Program-made: the position numbers and the translations under genes
DNA from: CAUZIB01 sp963663925
GTDB taxonomy: Bacteria > Acidobacteriota > Vicinamibacteria > Vicinamibacterales > UBA8438
Assembly (NCBI GenBank): GCA_965237405.1
Contig: OZ250139.1
Span: 2,666,001-2,730,000, forward strand
Direction: 5' to 3'
Length of the DNA stretch: 64,000 nt
Notes under the pieces: generated by a model
Database searches by the model: none
Told to the model about the DNA's origin: nothing
Seen by the model: only the letters and a program-made list of their open reading frames with translations
Shown here: one piece after another, positions 56,626 through 64,000 of the stretch
How positions within the stretch are numbered: position 1 is the first letter of the stretch
Layout of the letters: each line of letters starts with the position of its first letter

Positions 56626-56980
56626 CCACCCGTCGTATGTGCCGAAAATGCCGCTGCCATTGCCTGGCCAGGGCGGATCACGCAAACCTGATGCCACGGT
56701 TCACGTATGTGCAAATCGCAGAGGTGATCGCCATATGCCGCCTCGGTTTGACGATTGTCGTCGATTACACCAGTGATGAGACGCTGCTGGTTTACGCGGG
56801 TGCGCGTCACACGATCCGCAACGGTGGTCGACGAAAGCACGAGAAGCAGTCGCATCAGGTAACTGTTCGAACTTCGGTCCTGTCAAATCAGGACTGGCAA
56901 AGTACGCGGTCTGGGCCTGGAAAGACGATATCCAACCAATGCGGCACTACAGCGGCAGGTGCCCAGGTTCGCGAGCGGGG
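56626..56980. other. Gap of about 355 bp without a recognised gene
   Basis: Separates the ABC-like gene from the GT4. A minus-strand frame starting near 56855 (MRLLLVLSSTTVADRVTRTR) overlaps the GT4 start and has no family resemblance, so it is not called. Confidence 0.35.
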
Positions 56981-57635
56981 TTACTCGTTATCATCGTCGT
57001 TATCCTCCTTCTCTAGGTCGACACCAGGTCGACGGGACACCTGGTGGCTGCAGGTGTTGGTGTACGTTTCCAACACCGCTCGGCTCTCCATCCCAAGCGG
57101 AACAAACGACGTGATCGTACCACCGTCCACAACAATGAGCTGATGTTCCTCAAACGCGCTCACCTTCGCCGCCACACGATAGGTGATGAGGGTGACACTG
57201 TCCTTTAGTTCATCGAGCCACGTCAGGGCCGCTGGCCGGGCCATGGCGCTGAGCGCATCGGCATCGACGATAACGACCGGCGCGGCGGGGGTTGATGAAG
57301 TGGTAAAGGTATCGAGATACGCTGTCGCCAGTGGGTGCCCAGACTGAACGGCGCGCGCACATATAAACGCCAACTGCAGCTCCAGCTTCTCGGACACTGT
57401 TGCAATCGCGATCCGGTCGCCACACTTGACGCAGACGTCCCTGCCGTCTGGCAGATTCCCAAGCACAACCGCATCGCCCGCTTGGGCACAACCCAGGCCG
57501 TCTTCGTTGAGGCGCTTAGCACTTTGCACGAACAGTACAAAGGCTGCGATCTCGGGATAGAAGCGGCTAACACTGGCGAACGTCTGGACTGTACCGCCCC
57601 AGGGTTCTTGGACAGTGGTTTGAAGGTAATCACTT

Positions 57636-58529
57636 CTATGCTGCCGCGTCTAGCCAGACCCGGTCGCGTCGCACCTGGGCTGGGCTTCGATAGTCGTACT
57701 TCTCAAGCATCCACTGTTCGTTGTATGTCCGCTTGAACTCAAGCAAGGCGAGGCGGAGCTCCTCGATCGTTTCGAAGCTCCGTACCCACAAGACGTTCTC
57801 CTTCAGTGTGCGGATGAAGCGCTCAGCGACGCCATTCCCTTCGGGCTCCCGCACGAAGCTCGGTGAGCTCTCGATACCAAAGAACTTGATCTCCCGTTGG
57901 AAGTCATCGGCCAGGTAGTTCGATCCGTGGTCGTGACGAAGACGAAGCCCGCTGGCGACACCTTTGGCGATGGCGCCGAAGCGTTCCCGGACGCCCTGGC
58001 GGATCGGCTCCAGGGCCTCGAACCGGCTCCCGCTCTTGGCCGCATGGAGGCCGATGCACTCGGTCGTACAGTGATCGACAGCCACGAACACGAACGCCGC
58101 CCCCTCGCCGACCGTCACCGTGGCCGACATGTCCGTTCCCCACATCACATCGGGGGCCTCCGTGGTGATCGTGCCGTCATGCGCCTTCGGGCCGTGCGCG
58201 TGCCCCGCGCGGTGCGGGGCCTGGAGGTCGTGCTCCCGCATCAACCGCCGCACCCGCTCCTTCGAGGTGCGGATCCCCGCGACCCGCAGCTTCGCCCAGG
58301 CTTTGCGGTACCCCTCGCCATGAAACGGCGAGGCTTCGAGTACCCGGCGGATGTGGCCGACCAGCACCTCGTCCGGGGCGGCACCGACCGGCCCGCGGCG
58401 ACACCACGGCGCGCGTGACCTCGTCGCGTGACGCCTCGCGTAGACGCTGGACCGCGCCCGCTCCCACACGCGGTAGATCCGCTGCACGCCGTACGCCCGA
58501 CGGGTGGAGATCGAATGGGCGCCACTCAT
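57636..58529 (-). CDS. IS3-family OrfB transposase, copy 2 (intact)
   Basis: 297 residues. An HTH_21-like region (HGEGYRKAWAKLRVAGIRTS) is followed by the integrase core with Asp in DVMWGTDMSATVTV, Asp in RLRHDHGSNYLADDF and Glu in EGNGVAERFIRTLKENVLW. Overlaps the OrfA stop by ATGA. This copy has the reading frame that copy 1 lost and may still supply transposase. Confidence 0.95.
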   Translation of the reverse strand: MSGAHSISTRRAYGVQRIYRVWERARSSVYARRHATRSRAPWCRRGPVGAAPDEVLVGHIRRVLEASPFHGEGYRKAWAKLRVAGIRTSKERVRRLMREHDLQAPHRAGHAHGPKAHDGTITTEAPDVMWGTDMSATVTVGEGAAFVFVAVDHCTTECIGLHAAKSGSRFEALEPIRQGVRERFGAIAKGVASGLRLRHDHGSNYLADDFQREIKFFGIESSPSFVREPEGNGVAERFIRTLKENVLWVRSFETIEELRLALLEFKRTYNEQWMLEKYDYRSPAQVRRDRVWLDAAA

Positions 58530-58885
58530 CGCGTCGACCTCCTCCGGGCCAAAGGGGAGCCGGCCTCCAGCTGGTCCACCTTCGCGTAGAGCAGTTCGTT
58601 CTCCATCAGCAGCTCGCCGACCTTGGCCCGCAGCCGACGGTTGTCTTCACCCCGGGCATCCGTCGCTCGGCTCTTCAGGCCCGCCTGGCCCGCGGCCAGA
58701 AACTGATCGCGCCACTGCGACGCCCGCGCCGCCGTGATCCTCCACTCCCGCGACACGGACTCGAGATCCTCCCCGCGCAGCAAGCACATCACCACGGCGC
58801 TCTTGCGACCGACTGAAAACCGGCCCCCTCCGGTCGCCCTCCGGCCTCCCTCCGCCACCGCCGACTCCTGATCGTGCTTCTCCAT
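58526..58885 (-). CDS. IS3-family OrfA, copy 2
   Basis: About 119 residues from ATG 58885, identical in what I compared to copy 1, with the helix-turn-helix ESVSREWRITAARASQWRDQ and leucine-rich C-terminal helix. AGGAGG precedes the start by nine bases. Confidence 0.9.
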   Translation of the reverse strand: MEKHDQESAVAEGGRRATGGGRFSVGRKSAVVMCLLRGEDLESVSREWRITAARASQWRDQFLAAGQAGLKSRATDARGEDNRRLRAKVGELLMENELLYAKVDQLEAGSPLARRRSTR

Positions 58886-59940
58886 CTCGACACTCCTCCT
58901 ACGAGAACTCTCTCGCAATCAAGTGTCCAAGAAAACCCTGGGGCGCCCCAGGACCGCCTGAAAGAACCCTGCCAATGCCAGACGTAGGCCGCCTACGTAC
59001 ACAACAAACTGCGGCCAATCACTGCCTCGGGTCATCAGGCTATGAGCTACAAACAACGTTGTCACAGCTACACAAATCGTGGCGCCAACCACAACGAGTA
59101 GCTTCATCTCGTTCGAGACCCGACGCTTACCGAGAAAAGACTTGGCCAGAGGGGAAGCACTCTTTAGGGCAGCGGGAACCGGTGAGGAGGATGGCAACCG
59201 TAACCATTCTTTGACCTCGGCTGAGAACATCGCCCGCGCGTGCCGCTTCTGATTGGCGAACCTAACCGCTCGATGGGTCAGCGGATAGAGCAGGGTGGAC
59301 CACAGCAGCGCAGCAACAAAGACCAATATCGTCAGCGCCGGATCAACCCACAAAAGTACCCCCAAGGCGCCGACGGCACCGACAATGGGCGGCACTGCTT
59401 CGCAGAATGTGAGGGCCGTCAATGCTCCGAACCGACATCCAGCTACGGGACCTTTTTTCCCCCAATCCGCCACGAGCCGACTGGCCACCGGGGCGCGCGG
59501 GTCCGGGAGGCGTCTGGCAAATCCGACCAGCTCGGTGAACCCACGCGCGAGGTCTTTCTCGACGAGCGCCATCACCAGGCTGCGCGATATGAAGTAGCAA
59601 CTCGCGCTCGTGATGAAACACACGGCTGAAGCGGTAATGGCGACCCACAGTAAAACCGGCTCTTCTCTAGCTCGCCACTCAATGCCCAGCGGTTGAATCG
59701 ACAACACCCCGTCAGTCTGCATTTGTTGGGCGTACCAGTACACCGCGTAGACGGCGGCTGCCTGACTGGCTACATAGAACAGACTCAGCACGAGTACGGC
59801 CGCCACCGTTGGTGTCTCGCCGCTGAATGTTCGATTCAACAGCCAGCGAATAGTGCCAGTATAATTACCACCCTGCTGCACGAACGTCCGCCCAAAGGTA
59901 AGCAGATTCCCACTCACGAATCGAGGAATTATTCTCGTGA

Positions 59941-60000
59941 CGTCGATTCCATCCATCACTACACGAGTCCCTCACTCCGGTGTACCGGCGCGATCCAGCT
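59941..60000. repeat. 60-bp sequence repeated at 63718-63777 (about 78% identical)
   Basis: Ungapped alignment of the two 60-mers gives 47 identical positions. In both, the minus strand holds the end of one frame (KLDRAGTPE and ELDSTGTLQ) and, 18 bases on, a new ATG opening MDGIDVT or MDKSDVT. The arrangement suggests an ancient duplication of a gene junction. Confidence 0.75.
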
Positions 60001-60047
60001 TGTCAATGCTAGGCACATCAAAACCTGGGCGAAGAACCACGACCGTT
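59972..60047 (-). pseudogene. Orphan C-terminal fragment (PTVVVLRPGFDVPSIDKLDR)
   Basis: A short minus-strand frame encodes PTVVVLRPGFDVPSIDKLDR then AGTPE and stop. It has no start and begins after a stop codon. It is the C-terminal end of a gene whose remainder is lost, adjoining the pseG remnant. Confidence 0.55.
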
Positions 60048-60049
60048 GG

Positions 60050-60110
60050 ACATCATTGGTCTACCGCCACCGATAACCGTTGACGCGTCGACTCGAAAAG
60101 CTACCTGCAT
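60050..60110 (-). pseudogene. pseG: Remnant of pseG (N-terminus only)
   Basis: ATG 60110 opens MQVAFRVDASTVIGGG, which matches the first strand and the FRxDAS-x-x-IGxGH nucleotide-sugar motif of UDP-2,4-diacetamido-2,4,6-trideoxy-altrose hydrolase. After IGGG the family pattern (HxxRC) disappears and the sequence runs into the orphan C-terminal fragment. It lies 19 bp after pseC, as expected for a pseB-pseC-pseG order. Only about 16 residues remain, so the call depends on motif and position. Confidence 0.55.
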
Positions 60111-60129
60111 GTACGACATTCTTCTCGGA

Positions 60130-61323
60130 CTACGCGCGGCCAACTGCCTCACCTACGGCCTCAATCACGTGTGCTTGTTCCTCGTCAGTCAACATCGGAA
60201 ACAATGGGAGAGTAATCGCCGATGTCCCGTGGGCTTCTGCTTCCGGAAACTGGCCCGGGCCGAAACCGAGCTCGCGATAGTACGGCTGTAGGTGTACCGG
60301 CATGTAATGAACGTTGACACCAATCCCGCGGCCACGCAGCTCGTCGTACACACGCCGGTGTGTGCCGAGCGTGTTATCCAAGACCCGGACCACATACAGG
60401 TGAAATGCCGACCGATTCTCGGCCTCCACAGTGAGTCGCCGTAGCGGCCATCCGTCAAACGCACGGTCGTAGCACGCAGCACATAGATTCCGGCGATCGA
60501 GCTGATGATCAAGGCGTTCGAGTTGGCTCAAACCGAGGGCAGCTTCAACATCGGTCATCCGGTAATTGTAGCCCAGCACTTGCTGCTCATAGTACCAACC
60601 AGGTACTCCGCTGGGTAAGCCGGATGCATTGACTGTTCGTGGCGCACATTGGAGACATTCCTGGTCTCGCATGATTCCACTGCTTCGAAACAAGCGCATG
60701 CGCTCGGCCAGCGCGGAGTCATTCGTCAGAGCCATACCGCCCTCGCCTGGCGTGATGTTCTTGACGGGATGAAAACTGAACACCGTAATATCGGACCAGC
60801 GGCAACTGCCGACTGGCTCATCATGTCGTGTCGCGCCGATGGCATGACATGCATCTTCCAACACGCGGAAACCGAACTCTTTCGCGAGCGCCCAGATCGT
60901 CTCCTGCTCGGTTGGCTGCCCTGCAAAATGCACTGGCACGAATACCGTCGGCAGGCGGCCGTCATCCTTGGCCTGCATTAGTTTGTCCTTGAGGCGTGGA
61001 ACGCTCACATTCCCAGTGGAGGGATCGATATCAACAAAATCGATACTCGCGCCGCAATACCGTCCGCAATTTGCCGACGCCACAAACGTGATTTGGTACC
61101 GTCCACAACCACGCATCGCGGTTCAGCCCAAGCGCCAAGCAAGCGATATGCAATGCTGACGTTCCGCTGTTCACGCGACCGCATGCCTCGCACGGACTCG
61201 TTGCGCGACCGCAAATTCAAAGGCTGGAACTACCGGACCTTGCGTGATCACGCCTGAACGGAAACAGCGAACTACAGCTGCCACATCCTCGTTGCTCAAA
61301 TCATACCGACCGTAGGGAATCAT
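60130..61323 (-). pseudogene. pseC: PseC-like UDP-4-keto-6-deoxy-AltNAc aminotransferase with two compensating indels
   Basis: ATG 61323 opens IPYGRYDLSNEDVAAVVRCF, RSGVITQGPVVPAFEFAVA and RARHAVA, then TGA. A missing G (near 61173) would give VNSGTSALHIACLALGLNRD and an extra base near 61090 returns to the main frame with TFVASANCGRYCGASIDFVD. The rest is a standard DegT/DnrJ/EryC1 fold: FRVLEDACHAIGATRHDEPV, FSFHPVKNITPGEGGMALTN (PLP lysine) and GYNYRMTDVEAALGLSQLER. PseC aminates C4 of UDP-4-keto-6-deoxy-L-AltNAc with glutamate. The overlap with pseB (ATGA) shows coupling. Confidence 0.88.
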
Positions 61324-62321
61324 CAAACGGTCGATCGTATGTGCAAACCCGCGATCTCATCGACGGACAAGAACCTAAGATTCGAGCCGGATTGATACTC
61401 AAACCCTTGTTTAACTGGCACCGCCGTCTCCCTCAGGCCGTTCACGGTAAGGTCTACAGGCCGCGTGAAGACAATGGCCGGCTGTATGACGTAGTGACCA
61501 GCAAATTCCAGCGTCAAGTGCGAATCGTCGGCGGGGCACATCACCTCGTGGAGCTTTTCGCCAGGTCGGATCCCAACAACCTTCTGCGGCAGCTCCGGGG
61601 CGACCGCTGTCGCCACGTCGACGACCTTGACCGACGGGATCTTCGGCACAAAGATCTCACCGCCCTGCATCCGCTCAAAATTACGGAGCACAAAGTCCAC
61701 CCCCTCCTGCAGGGTGATCCAGAAGCGCGTCATGCGTAGGTCGGTGATGGGCAAATGGTCGCGTTGTTCTGCAACGCACTTCTTGAAAAACGGAACGACG
61801 GACCCACGTGAGCCAACGACGTTGCCATAACGCGTCACCGCGAAACGTGCTCGATGTCCTCCCGCCACATTGTTCGCAGCGATGAACAGCTTATCCGACA
61901 CTAATTTCGTCGCGCCGTAGAGATTAATAGGACTCGCGGCCTTGTCGGTCGACAGTGCCATCACCTGTTGTACATCATTCGCCAGCGCTGCCTTGATGAC
62001 GTTCTCGGCGCCGTGGATATTGGTCTTGATGCACTCCATCGGGTTGTACTCGGATGCTGGGATCTGCTTGAGAGCCGCCGCGTGTATTACATAATCAACA
62101 CCGCTCATGGCTTGGATCATGCGGTCACTGTCACGCACATCACCGAGGAGAAATCGCAAACACGGATGATCGATGTCTTGCTGCATTTCGAACTGCTTGA
62201 GCTCGTCGCGTGAGTAGATGATGAGCTTCTTCGGACGGTAACGCTCGAGCAACGTTCGAACGTAGCACTGACCGAACGAACCGGCCCCTCCCGTGATCAA
62301 AACTGTCGCGCCGTCAAACAT
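61323..62321 (-). CDS. pseB: UDP-GlcNAc 4,6-dehydratase (inverting)
   Basis: 332 residues, standard PseB length. ATVLITGGAGSFGQCYVRTL binds NADP; RFLLGDVRDSDRMIQAMSGV follows; YVIHAAALKQIPASEYNPME is the family signature with the catalytic Lys/Asp region; ALSTDKAASPINLYGATKLV contains the YxxxK pair and TRFWITLQEGVDFVLRNFER the substrate loop. It converts UDP-GlcNAc to UDP-2-acetamido-2,6-dideoxy-L-arabino-hexos-4-ulose, first step of pseudaminic acid synthesis. It follows the surface carbohydrate gene by about 10 bp. Confidence 0.95.
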   Translation of the reverse strand: MFDGATVLITGGAGSFGQCYVRTLLERYRPKKLIIYSRDELKQFEMQQDIDHPCLRFLLGDVRDSDRMIQAMSGVDYVIHAAALKQIPASEYNPMECIKTNIHGAENVIKAALANDVQQVMALSTDKAASPINLYGATKLVSDKLFIAANNVAGGHRARFAVTRYGNVVGSRGSVVPFFKKCVAEQRDHLPITDLRMTRFWITLQEGVDFVLRNFERMQGGEIFVPKIPSVKVVDVATAVAPELPQKVVGIRPGEKLHEVMCPADDSHLTLEFAGHYVIQPAIVFTRPVDLTVNGLRETAVPVKQGFEYQSGSNLRFLSVDEIAGLHIRSTV

Positions 62322-62330
62322 TGGAGTTCC

Positions 62331-63662
62331 TCACGAAAGCTGCCATAGAGACTCCCGTATACGCGTCATCAATGGTATGCGGCCAAGCACACCCGAAGAC
62401 ATCCAGGTGAACACGGGTGCATGGATATCGTGTTCCGACAGACCAGGAAACTTCTGCACCAATTTACCCGATGTCTTGAGCGTCGCCGGCCGAGAAAACA
62501 ACCGTGTCAGCCGTGCGCGCAGTGCGCGCGGCACACTCACCTCGGGCACGTCGAGTGTGTCAAATGCATCGAGGATGACGTCAGCTGCCAGTGGTGGGGT
62601 GACGTTGCGGATACGAGAGCGTAACCACTCGCGCTGGGACGCCAATATCGCCCTCGCCGGGGCCTCTTCACGCTCTTTATGCACGCCCGCGAGCAACTCA
62701 TCGGCGCTTGAAAAACGGTTACTGATCTCGTCGGAAGGGTGCAGAAAGTCACTGTCTGGTTCGGGCACATAGCTAGCCACCATTCGATCGAGCAACACGC
62801 CCTCAACACCTGTCGAGCATCCGGGATGAATGACAGTATCAGCTCCATGCATCCACGCGTTCGCGTTACCGCCATAGCGTACATCGATGTTTCGTGGACG
62901 GGCCCACTCTCGCCAAACGTTGTGGTCCTCTCCCGGATGCGGACGTATGACGATCCGCTCATAGCGGTGCGCTGCCTCCACTTCGCTGAGCAGCGCCTGT
63001 AAGCCGACCATCTGGCGAGCCTTGTATCCAGCATGTCGATGGAGCTTATCGGCTTCCGCATTGGTAATCACGATTCCCACCTTCCGGAGACGCGGGACTA
63101 AACCTTCTCCAGCATGCTTATCGAGCCGCTTAAACGGATTCGCGAGTCCGAAATTAGTATTCACGATGAGGAAGCGGCCGAACTCCCGACGAATTGCGTC
63201 AGCCTCCAGCTGGTAGACGGCGCGAAGACCGGGTAGCAGAGTGTCGAACCGGGGATTACCCGTGACGACGACTTTCTCGGCAGCCTGCGGCCGATAACGA
63301 CGCATGTCGTCTGCCGTCTTTGTCCCAGATGCCAACAGGAGATCCACTGACGGAAGACAGGGTGCCCCGACCGTCAGCGCGAAGTATGTCTTGGTGTCGC
63401 GATACAGGATACCCTCCTCGCACAGACTCGCAATCACATGCCCTTGCGCCTTGACCGCAACGAAACGTGGCGCCTTGTCTTGGCGAATGCCGATAGCGAC
63501 CAGTAGGCCGGGCACGCCGAGCGACATCTGCTCGCGGATCGCGCGGTCCTGCCCTAAAAAGACAACCCAGCCCCGTTCAACTGCTTTCGCGGCAAGCAGT
63601 GTCTTTCCGAGGAGTTCACGGGCTTTCGTCTCGATCGGGAGGTGCAGAGTACGGCGTTTCAT
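62331..63662 (-). CDS. Surface carbohydrate biosynthesis protein, GT-B-like
   Basis: 443 residues. KRRTLHLPIETKARELLGKT opens a Rossmann-like domain; VVTGNPRFDTLLPGLRAVYQ and FLIVNTNFGLANPFKRLDKH form the linker; RYERIVIRPHPGEDHNVWRE has the RPHP-x-E motif and WMHGADTVIHPGCSTGVEGV the HxGxS/T loop, seen in KpsS-like and poly-glycerolphosphate/polysialyl-type transferases. Such proteins accompany nonulosonate genes and may transfer or modify a CMP-activated sugar. The start overlaps a small upstream frame by ATGA. Confidence 0.65.
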   Translation of the reverse strand: MKRRTLHLPIETKARELLGKTLLAAKAVERGWVVFLGQDRAIREQMSLGVPGLLVAIGIRQDKAPRFVAVKAQGHVIASLCEEGILYRDTKTYFALTVGAPCLPSVDLLLASGTKTADDMRRYRPQAAEKVVVTGNPRFDTLLPGLRAVYQLEADAIRREFGRFLIVNTNFGLANPFKRLDKHAGEGLVPRLRKVGIVITNAEADKLHRHAGYKARQMVGLQALLSEVEAAHRYERIVIRPHPGEDHNVWREWARPRNIDVRYGGNANAWMHGADTVIHPGCSTGVEGVLLDRMVASYVPEPDSDFLHPSDEISNRFSSADELLAGVHKEREEAPARAILASQREWLRSRIRNVTPPLAADVILDAFDTLDVPEVSVPRALRARLTRLFSRPATLKTSGKLVQKFPGLSEHDIHAPVFTWMSSGVLGRIPLMTRIRESLWQLS

Positions 63663-63733
63663 ACGTCCGGCAGCACTTCTGGGCTGGTTCTGACAGGAGA
63701 GAGTTCCAGGCCCGTCACGTCGCTTTTATCCAT
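63659..63733 (-). other. Possible 24-codon leader frame before the surface carbohydrate gene
   Basis: ATG 63733 opens MDKSDVTGLELSPVRTSPEV and ends in GTATGA, overlapping the start of the following gene by ATGA. The opening resembles the start of the ABC-like protein (MDGIDVT). It may be a truncated gene start or a coupled leader peptide. Confidence 0.35.
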
Positions 63734-64000
63734 CACTCAACGGGTGCCTCATTGCAGAGTACCGGTGCTATCCAGCTCATCGGTATCACCAGCTGGTCGA
63801 ACTGTAGAGCGCACGAATTCTCTTTAACGACTGGCCGACTATCCCTTCGACGAACTCTCACGACCAAAGATTCCGCGAACCCCATCCGTGCATCGCCGAA
63901 GCGGCGCAGTGACGCGCCAACTCGTTGAACTGTGAATATGGCGAATCTTTTTGTCGGCCCTCCGGAGCCCCCCAACTAGCATCCGACGCTCGTATGCAGC
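63734..64000. other. Window end with remnant frame
   Basis: A minus-strand frame ending ELDSTGTLQ at about 63751 is cut by a stop upstream, matching the orphan fragment near 59972. No complete gene is visible between here and the window edge. Confidence 0.3.

Larger units (their letters stand above)
57591..58950 (-). mobile_element. IS3-family insertion sequence, copy 2, 4-bp target duplication
   Basis: About 1360 bp, inverted relative to copy 1. Plus-strand ends are TGTACCGCCCCAGGG and CGCCCCA; GGAC (GTCC on the minus strand) occurs on both sides (57587-57590 and 58951-58954). OrfA and OrfB are both open. It interrupts the ABC-like gene exactly between AGFFQA and VQTFAS. Confidence 0.93.
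56981..59959 (-). pseudogene. ABC-exporter-like membrane protein with degenerate ATPase domain, interrupted by IS3
   Basis: The N-terminal part (59959 to 58951) has transmembrane helices of an ABC exporter (ACYFISRSLVMALVEKDLA-like, VVVVGATICVAVTTLFVA, YVGGLRLALAGFFQA). Excising the IS3 element with one GTCC duplication restores AGFFQAVQTFASVSRFYPEI and the frame continues to 56981, about 536 residues. The NBD-like end has no Walker A lysine (CGDRIAIATVSEKLELQL in its place), no LSGGQ, a Walker B-like VVIVDADALSAM without Glu, and Tyr instead of the H-loop His (VTLITYRVAAK). It was probably ATPase-inactive even before the insertion. Confidence 0.75.

Noticed and set aside
57223..57633. Plus-1 frame spanning the IS3 edge and the ABC tail
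   Set aside because: The other frame joins perfectly with the ABC-like protein after IS removal; this one is low-complexity.
34805..58950. Inversion of 21 kb between the two inverted IS3 copies
   Set aside because: Copy 2 keeps matching duplications on both sides, so it has not exchanged flanks with copy 1.
1..64000. CRISPR array
   Set aside because: No regularly spaced direct repeats with unique spacers were found; the repeats are tandem duplications within genes.

Overview
The window is a surface-polysaccharide (O-antigen/capsule/exopolysaccharide type) locus of a Gram-negative-like bacterium, with a short housekeeping island inside it. Heptose-bisphosphate phosphatase (gmhB), GDP-mannose dehydratase, an O-antigen-ligase-like protein and a WecA-like transferase argue for an outer-membrane organism. 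The pairing of holB with a RicT/PSP1 gene and the smpB-pdxA neighbourhood fit a deep-branching phylum such as Acidobacteriota, but that placement is a weak inference. No 16S, tRNA or CRISPR sequence was recognised.

Layout. 1-11,315: glycosyltransferases (GT4), two GT-C-like membrane proteins and a Wzx-like flippase, mostly on the minus strand. 11,375-15,241: a plus-strand run of GT, thiS, thiG and a coiled-coil methyltransferase. 15,222-17,536: nucleotide-sugar enzymes (gmd and a UDP-sugar 6-dehydrogenase). 17,651-18,751: an L-2-hydroxyglutarate-oxidase-like flavoprotein. 18,771-23,496: minus-strand operon-like run gmhB, holB, ricT-like, pdxA, smpB, rfbD. 23,497-37,126: accessory zone with a methyltransferase, a sulfotransferase split by two insertion sequences, a giant sulfatase-like membrane protein, a GT4 and an IS3-interrupted O-antigen ligase. 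37,210-46,740: FkbM methyltransferase, Nudix, HAD, NeuB-like synthase, two formyltransferases, PIG-L deacetylase, CMP-sugar transferase and a second NeuB-like synthase, i.e. a nonulosonic-acid module. 46,807-56,625: IS256-type element, SDR epimerase, a duplicated ParB-like gene, GT4s and a WecA-CapD fusion. 56,981-63,662: an ABC-exporter-like protein with a degenerate ATPase domain (split by IS3), then a relic pseG, broken pseC, pseB and a GT-B-like surface carbohydrate protein.

How the genes fit together. GDP- and UDP-sugar enzymes supply precursors, the WecA-like fusion would prime undecaprenyl phosphate, many GT4s would build the repeat, the flippase and ligase would export and attach it, and methyl-, sulfo-, formyl- and phospho/sulfo-type transferases would decorate it. 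PseB/PseC/(PseG), NeuB-like and CMP-transferase proteins imply a pseudaminic/legionaminic-type acid. The PIG-L plus twin formyltransferase operon suggests an N-formylated version.

Condition of the locus. At least fourteen genes are broken. Five are hit by insertion sequences or their deletions; others carry small indels, several of them direct or tandem duplications of 2, 11, 28 and 53 bp, one an amber codon, and some are relics. Six insertion sequences of three families (IS30, IS256, IS3) lie between 26 and 59 kb. In four of the six, target-site duplications allow exact reconstruction of the host gene. Either this glycan locus is decaying or diversifying quickly, or part of the single-base damage is sequencing error; the ricT-like housekeeping gene is also frameshifted, so that caveat is real.
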